Shown here: in pieces, positions 60,323-64,000 of the stretch | Numbering within the stretch: the stretch's first letter is position 1 | Layout: each line of letters opens with the position of its first letter | Position numbers and translations under genes: made by a program | Source of the DNA: Fidelibacterota bacterium | Lineage (GTDB): Bacteria; Fidelibacterota; Marinisomatia; SCGC-AAA003-L08; JACNLC01 | Direction: 5' to 3' | Length of the DNA: 64,000 nt | Assembly (NCBI GenBank): GCA_018657495.1 | Contig: JABHXA010000003.1 | Location: forward strand, 82,937-146,936 | The notes under the pieces: generated by a model | Told to the model about the DNA's origin: nothing | The model's input: the letters and a program-made list of their open reading frames with translations, nothing else | Database searches by the model: none

Positions 60323-60796
60323 ATGAATACAAACATTAAAGATAACAAACAGGAAAAACAAAGCCTTGATGCTTTTATCAAATTACAGAGAGCGTCTAAT
60401 TCACTCAATCACTTTCTTAATAAACAATTGAATGATGCCGGGATTACTGAAAATCAATTTGGAACCCTGGAAGCTCTTTTCCATCTTGGACCAATGTGTC
60501 AAAAATCAATTAGCGAAAAGCTATTATGTTCACCTGGCAATATGACAACTGTAGTTGATAATCTTGTAAAGAATGGACATGTTATAAGAGAAATAGACCC
60601 TGCTGATCGTCGATGTCATCATATCAATCTTACAAAAGAGGGCAGAGTTCTGATTAATGAGTTATTTAAAACACATCGTCAGAATATTATTTTAGCGTTT
60701 GAAGTTCTGACAGAGAAAGAGCAGGAAGTTCTCTCAGAGTACTGCAAACGCCTTGGAACTCAAAAATTATTAAATAACAAAAAGGAGGACAAATAA
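60323..60796 (+). CDS. MarR-family transcriptional regulator
   Basis: A 157-residue winged-helix repressor. The DNA-binding wing region shows LGPMCQKSISEKLLCSPGNM (~58-77), VVDNLVKNGHVIREIDPADR and HHINLTKEGRVLINEL, all typical of MarR. It lies one base (TAATG) before the DoxX gene. Oxidant, phenolic or quinone-type ligands are common for MarR regulators of DoxX genes; the ligand here is unknown. The paired operator repeats at 60265-60298 support autoregulation. Confidence 0.92.
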   Translation: MNTNIKDNKQEKQSLDAFIKLQRASNSLNHFLNKQLNDAGITENQFGTLEALFHLGPMCQKSISEKLLCSPGNMTTVVDNLVKNGHVIREIDPADRRCHHINLTKEGRVLINELFKTHRQNIILAFEVLTEKEQEVLSEYCKRLGTQKLLNNKKEDK

Positions 60797-61161
60797 TGTC
60801 CAATCTGAAAAACATAGGTAGAATCATTTACTCAGTCATATTTATCGTATTCGGAGTCATGCACTTTATGATGGCAGGTGATATGTCAGGCATGGTGCCT
60901 TCATGGGTACCGGGCGGTGTCTTTTGGGTATATATTACCGGCCTTGCATTAATTGCCGCCGGTGTTAGCCTCATCATCCAAAAACATCATTATCTCGCCG
61001 CAGTATTGCTTGCAGCATTGTTATTCTCATTTGTGTTAACTATCCATTTACCAGCTATTCTAGGTGGTAATATGATGTCAATGTCACAATTACTGAAGGA
61101 TGCCGGGCTCGCCGGGGCAGCTTTATATATGGCTGGAGGTTTCTGTAGTTCGGAAGGTTAG
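60796..61161 (+). CDS. DoxX-family membrane protein
   Basis: A 121-residue protein with four helices: IIYSVIFIVFGVMHFMMAG (~9-27), FWVYITGLALIAAGVSLII, YLAAVLLAALLFSFVLTIHL and AGLAGAALYMAGGF. IVFGVMHF at helix 1 is the usual DoxX motif. DoxX proteins are linked with quinone or sulfur chemistry and oxidative stress, in partly characterised systems. The ATG overlaps the MarR stop (TAATG) and has GGAGGACAAATA upstream, so the pair is a single transcript. Confidence 0.85.
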   Translation: MSNLKNIGRIIYSVIFIVFGVMHFMMAGDMSGMVPSWVPGGVFWVYITGLALIAAGVSLIIQKHHYLAAVLLAALLFSFVLTIHLPAILGGNMMSMSQLLKDAGLAGAALYMAGGFCSSEG

Positions 61162-61276
61162 AATTTTAAAGATAGTTAATAACGAAGCAGGGGATAGAAG
61201 TTCAATTTTATCTTCTGCTTTTTTTTATTCAAACAGGGTGTTTTCTTCTACCAGTATGTCTCTTCATGTTTTTAGC

Positions 61277-61372
61277 TTAAAGGGTCTTCTCCTTATTTCT
61301 TACATACATCCAATAACCAAAAACCACAATCCACACTGAAATAATCACTGCAATAAAATAACTACTAAACAT
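61277..61372 (-). CDS. ccmD: 31-residue CcmD-like membrane peptide
   Basis: This small gene starts at the ATG at 61372 (minus strand), 8 bp inside the 3' end of ccmC, with GGAGG five bases upstream. It encodes MFSSYFIAVIISVWIVVFGY followed by WMYVRNKEKTL. One helix plus a short basic tail is the CcmD plan: CcmD anchors and releases holo-CcmE from the CcmABC heme transporter. Position after ccmC also fits. The match rests on size, topology and synteny, since CcmD has little sequence conservation. Confidence 0.75.
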   Translation of the reverse strand: MFSSYFIAVIISVWIVVFGYWMYVRNKEKTL

Positions 61373-62039
61373 TTTCTTCCTCCAATTTTAATAATTCCAT
61401 TTTTCTTACATGAGATCTATAGCGCATCATATTTACAAAAATCAGGGTAAAGGTAAATAACGAAAAGTAAAATACCTGCATAACCGCTGATGCATGTCCA
61501 CCCATATCACGCTGTGGATGTGATTGAACTTGCGGTGACCAAAAATCTACTGCATAATAAATGATGGGAATATCAATAGATGCCAATATCCCGATGACTG
61601 CAGCATATCTGCTTGATCGTTCATAAGGTCCACCAAATTCCCGAATCATGAAGTACCCTATAAAGAGTAAAAATAGGATTAGGGTCGTTGTGAGCCGGGG
61701 TTCCCATGTCCATGCTTTGCCCCAGATTGGTTTTGCCCATATTGGCCCGGTAATCAAGATTAACAGACAAAAAATAGTTCCGACTTCTGCAGCAGCTTGG
61801 GCAAGCACATCCCATTTTGTATTTCTACTTATCAGGTAGGTAATACTGAAAATCATGACACCAAAATATCCCAAAAAAGCATTCCACGCCAATGGTACAT
61901 GATAGTAGAATATTCGTTGAGCCCATTCCTGGTCTGGGATCATCGGTGCTAAATATATTATCGTCCACAAATTCACAAACATGATGATGAGTGTGGCAAA
62001 TAATAGTATTTTATTTTTATTATAAGTTAAATATGTCAT
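61365..62039 (-). CDS. ccmC: CcmC heme-handling membrane protein
   Basis: The 224-residue reading from the ATG at 62039 (MTYLTYNKNKILL) has six helices and the WWD-type motif WGKAWTWEPRLTTTL (~105-120 of the mature reading), here with W-T-W-E-P. The conserved heme-ligand histidines appear in IFYYHVPLAW and QSHPQRDMGG. The frame continues upstream of 62039 but is a meaningless translation there; the 1-bp overlap (TAATG) with ccmB and the GGAGG before the ATG fix the start. CcmC inserts heme into CcmE. Confidence 0.93.
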   Translation of the reverse strand: MTYLTYNKNKILLFATLIIMFVNLWTIIYLAPMIPDQEWAQRIFYYHVPLAWNAFLGYFGVMIFSITYLISRNTKWDVLAQAAAEVGTIFCLLILITGPIWAKPIWGKAWTWEPRLTTTLILFLLFIGYFMIREFGGPYERSSRYAAVIGILASIDIPIIYYAVDFWSPQVQSHPQRDMGGHASAVMQVFYFSLFTFTLIFVNMMRYRSHVRKMELLKLEEENV

Positions 62040-62704
62040 TATTCCTCCGAAATTGCGCCAAACGTTAAATATCCTACAAGACTGAAAACTACAGAAAAGG
62101 TGATTAGTATCATAATCCAGAAATTGAATTTTGATAAAGGTAAACCCATAGCGATAGCGCTGGTGGATTTTGTTGCAGCAATGATTACCGGTGATAATAA
62201 TGGAAATAGTAATACCGGAACCAATACTTCCCCCATTCGTGTCCGCAGTCCCATCCCGGATATCATGATTCCCACTCCTGATATTGCCCAATCAGTCAAC
62301 ATCATCAATAAAATAAATACATACCATTCACCTGAGATCTTAAAATTCAGAAATAACACAAACAATGGTATAGTAAGTCCCTGGGCTAGCAATAAAAATA
62401 TCCAGAAAGCTATTAGTTTTCCCAAATAGATACTGCCCCTGTCAACTGGAGAGGAGAGTAAGGCTGAATAGGCATCCATTTCTTTTTCAGCTGAAAAACT
62501 TCTTAATAGTCCGATGACAGATACAAAAAGGAAGGTCATCCAGATGAGTCCTGGTAGGAATTTATTAAATTCTGCTGGGGCAGCATTAAATGCAAAAGAA
62601 AAAAGCAGTATTACCGCCACCGAAAAAACAGTCATTGAAATCACTGATTCTTTGGCACGGATTTCCTGGTGAAATTCCTTTTTTACAAGGGTCATTAATT
62701 GCAT
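62039..62704 (-). CDS. ccmB: CcmB membrane subunit of the heme transporter
   Basis: A 221-residue protein with six helices: LVKKEFHQEIRAKE at the start, then VISMTVFSVAVILLFSFAF, FLPGLIWMTFLFVSVIGLLR, and pairs near IFLLLAQGLTIPLFVLFLNF and VLVPVLLFPLLSPVIIAA. The signatures match CcmB, which with CcmA forms the ATP-driven heme-translocation complex of System I. It abuts ccmA (stop and start overlap at 62704) and ccmC. Confidence 0.93.
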   Translation of the reverse strand: MQLMTLVKKEFHQEIRAKESVISMTVFSVAVILLFSFAFNAAPAEFNKFLPGLIWMTFLFVSVIGLLRSFSAEKEMDAYSALLSSPVDRGSIYLGKLIAFWIFLLLAQGLTIPLFVLFLNFKISGEWYVFILLMMLTDWAISGVGIMISGMGLRTRMGEVLVPVLLFPLLSPVIIAATKSTSAIAMGLPLSKFNFWIMILITFSVVFSLVGYLTFGAISEE

Positions 62705-63408
62705 CAGGAATTACTTTCCAAAAATGTGGTGAAATCATCCAGTTTTGGAATTGATTTTTCCAGTTCCACTTTACCATTGCGAATCCCAATGACCCTGTCA
62801 GAATGTTTCTCTGCCCATTGTATGTCATGTGTAGAAAATAGAATTGACCTGCCTTCATTGCCCCAAGTTTCAAATAAATGATCCAGTTGTTTTAGTCCGG
62901 AAATATCTAAGGCAGAGGTGGGTTCATCCATTAATGCCAACTTCCATGAAGACAGAGTGAGTTTGATCATGGTTAATCTCTGTAACATGCCAGCACTATA
63001 AATTCTTACTGGTTCGGATTTGTGTCGATGGAGATCATATTTGACAAATTCTTCTTCAATTTTCTCATCTGATACTTTATCATTTCTTAATTCGAGAAAA
63101 AATCTCAGATTTTCCATGGCTGTAAAAGCGGGATAGAATAGGGGTTGATGTGCCCATAAAACCAGATTCTTCCGGTGCCGGGCATCATCTGTGAACATAG
63201 GAAGATCATTTAAAGAACCGGTGCCTTTATCGGGGCGCATGATGCCTGCCAGAATTTTTAAAAGGGTTGTTTTCCCGACGCCATTTGGCCCTATAAGTAC
63301 TGTTCTTTCACCTGGATTTAACTGAAAAGAGATGCTCTTCAGTACCCGCTTATGATGGAACGATTTAGCGATATTTGATATAGAAAAGAACGGAGATCCT
63401 GCAGCCAA
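62704..63408 (-). CDS. ccmA: CcmA heme-exporter ATPase
   Basis: The 234-residue ATPase has Walker A GPNGVGKTT (~38-46), Walker B LALMDEPTSALD, and the signature as YSAGMLQRL, a divergent LSGGQ form typical of CcmA. ATP hydrolysis releases holo-CcmE from CcmC. It is 21 bp downstream of the CcmI-like gene and overlaps ccmB by one base. Confidence 0.93.
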   Translation of the reverse strand: MAAGSPFFSISNIAKSFHHKRVLKSISFQLNPGERTVLIGPNGVGKTTLLKILAGIMRPDKGTGSLNDLPMFTDDARHRKNLVLWAHQPLFYPAFTAMENLRFFLELRNDKVSDEKIEEEFVKYDLHRHKSEPVRIYSAGMLQRLTMIKLTLSSWKLALMDEPTSALDISGLKQLDHLFETWGNEGRSILFSTHDIQWAEKHSDRVIGIRNGKVELEKSIPKLDDFTTFLESNS

Positions 63409-63429
63409 AATATGAAAGGATATATCTAA

Positions 63430-63894
63430 CTATTGTGTTGAAGTCCCGCAAGTGGAACAAAATTTTGCATTTGGAGTGATGGTCTCACCACATTTAGGAC
63501 AGCCTGGATTTTTTAGAGATGTACCACAGAATCCACAAAATTTATCTGATTTGCTGACGGTTTCGTTGCAATCCGGGCAATTTATTTCTGAACCTAAAAC
63601 CACATGTTTCGAGCCATTCCCAGCTGACTTATCTTTGCCAAGATATCCACTTACCTGCTGGACCAATTCACTTTTAATCCGCTGAAAGTCCTCATCGGAG
63701 GTCACACCCATTTCTTTTTCGAATTCCACTTCACGAATTTGTTTTAGTAATGAGATTTTTTCCAATTCTTTTACTTTTTCATCAGTGTCATCATGGATTA
63801 TCGTTGCTGAATTCCCAGCACCGGCCAGAAAAGGTTTTATTATTAAATAGGACATTAACACAAAAACAATGAATAGTATTATGGGGGCAATCAT
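63430..63894 (-). CDS. CcmI-like membrane-anchored zinc-ribbon protein
   Basis: A 154-residue protein. Residues 1-24 form one helix (APIILFIVFVLMSYLIIKPF); a charged segment SLLKQIREVEFEKEMGVTSD (~50-69) strongly resembles the N-terminal part of CcmI (pattern LLxxLxELEFDxELGKxSDEDY). The C-terminal half has two zinc ribbons, CPDCNETVSKSDKFCGFCGT and CPKCGETITPNAKFCSTCGT. It lies between the upstream partial gene and ccmA. CcmI normally chaperones apocytochrome c; whether this short form does the same is inference. Confidence 0.75.
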   Translation of the reverse strand: MIAPIILFIVFVLMSYLIIKPFLAGAGNSATIIHDDTDEKVKELEKISLLKQIREVEFEKEMGVTSDEDFQRIKSELVQQVSGYLGKDKSAGNGSKHVVLGSEINCPDCNETVSKSDKFCGFCGTSLKNPGCPKCGETITPNAKFCSTCGTSTQ

Positions 63895-64000
63895 ATTTCT
63901 AACTCCTTCATTTCCTTTTCAATTCGGTCTTCCAATTCGGTATCAGTTTTTTTACCTCCTGCTTGGACTCTCACTGGTTCCGGTTTATTTATATAAGCTC
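63891..64000 (-). CDS. C-terminal fragment of the next ccm-operon gene (truncated by the window)
   Basis: Only the last ~36 codons are visible on the minus strand (AYINKPEPVRVQAGGKKTD then TELEDRIEKEMKELEI, stop overlapping the CcmI-like start as ATGA). The tail is charged and probably helical. From synteny it could be CcmH or CcmF, but the fragment is too short to decide. Confidence 0.5.
   Translation of the reverse strand, partial: AYINKPEPVRVQAGGKKTDTELEDRIEKEMKELEI

Noticed and set aside
62040..62291. N-terminal extension of ccmC upstream of 62039
   Set aside because: It lies within ccmB in another frame, and its translation is not membrane-like or conserved; the TAATG overlap and GGAGG fix the start at 62039.

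Overview
This AT-rich window most likely comes from a Gram-negative bacterium of the Marinimicrobia (SAR406) / Bacteroidota-Calditrichota neighbourhood. The hints are secreted proteins with lipoprotein or Sec signals, a dockerin-like C-terminal tail on a large exported beta-propeller protein, a DUF4175-type coiled-coil protein, a System I (Ccm) cytochrome c maturation operon, and long tandem arrays of 800-residue FtsX/MacB-type permeases under a sigma-54 response regulator. The taxonomic call is an inference from gene content. No rRNA, tRNA, CRISPR array, transposase or prophage gene was seen.

Region 1 (1-5.5 kb, + strand) holds the 3' end of a DUF4175-like gene, an overlapping exported TPR protein, a LiaF-like membrane protein and a VOC protein, closed by a hairpin terminator. 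Region 2 (5.5-21.4 kb) is a mixed metabolic stretch. It has glmS (-), an orphan FetB-type permease, a choline-kinase-like phosphotransferase, and a run of small stress or redox-type genes (DUF4395, cupin, DUF2237, NmrA, double CDGSH). It continues with a glcDEF-plus-enoyl-CoA-isomerase operon (-), a DUF1203 gene, a frameshifted homocysteine S-methyltransferase and an MDR oxidoreductase. Two nearly identical 81-bp regulatory blocks sit upstream of the DUF4395 and cupin genes, and a 34-bp near-perfect palindrome precedes the DUF1203 gene.

Region 3 (21.6-45.9 kb) is the centrepiece. It is a roughly 20-kb co-directional (-) series: two small ORFs, a HlyD-type adaptor, an ABC ATPase, six consecutive paralogous full-length permeases, an ankyrin/PD40 exported protein, an MBL-fold/TPR exported protein, a second ATPase and a small accessory protein. 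A sigma-54 activator and its histidine kinase are transcribed divergently from the same intergenic region. A sigma-54-like promoter (TGGCAC-N5-TTGAA) points into the transporter series, so the two-component pair probably controls it. The substrate cannot be read from the sequence.

Region 4 (45.9-55.3 kb) encodes envelope and exported proteins: a membrane-anchored unknown, an NGN-repeat lipoprotein, a sortilin-like propeller with dockerin tail, a Cdd1-type helix-hairpin-helix protein, a VOC protein, a TPP II-like subtilase and an M48 lipoprotein protease. A short structured transcript with its own terminator lies just before the M48 gene. Region 5 (55.3-64 kb) has pyruvate phosphate dikinase, a PfkB sugar kinase with a probable non-ATG start, a MarR-DoxX pair with a clear operator, and the end of a ccm operon (CcmI-like zinc ribbon, ccmA, ccmB, ccmC, and a 31-residue ccmD-like gene) that runs off the right edge.
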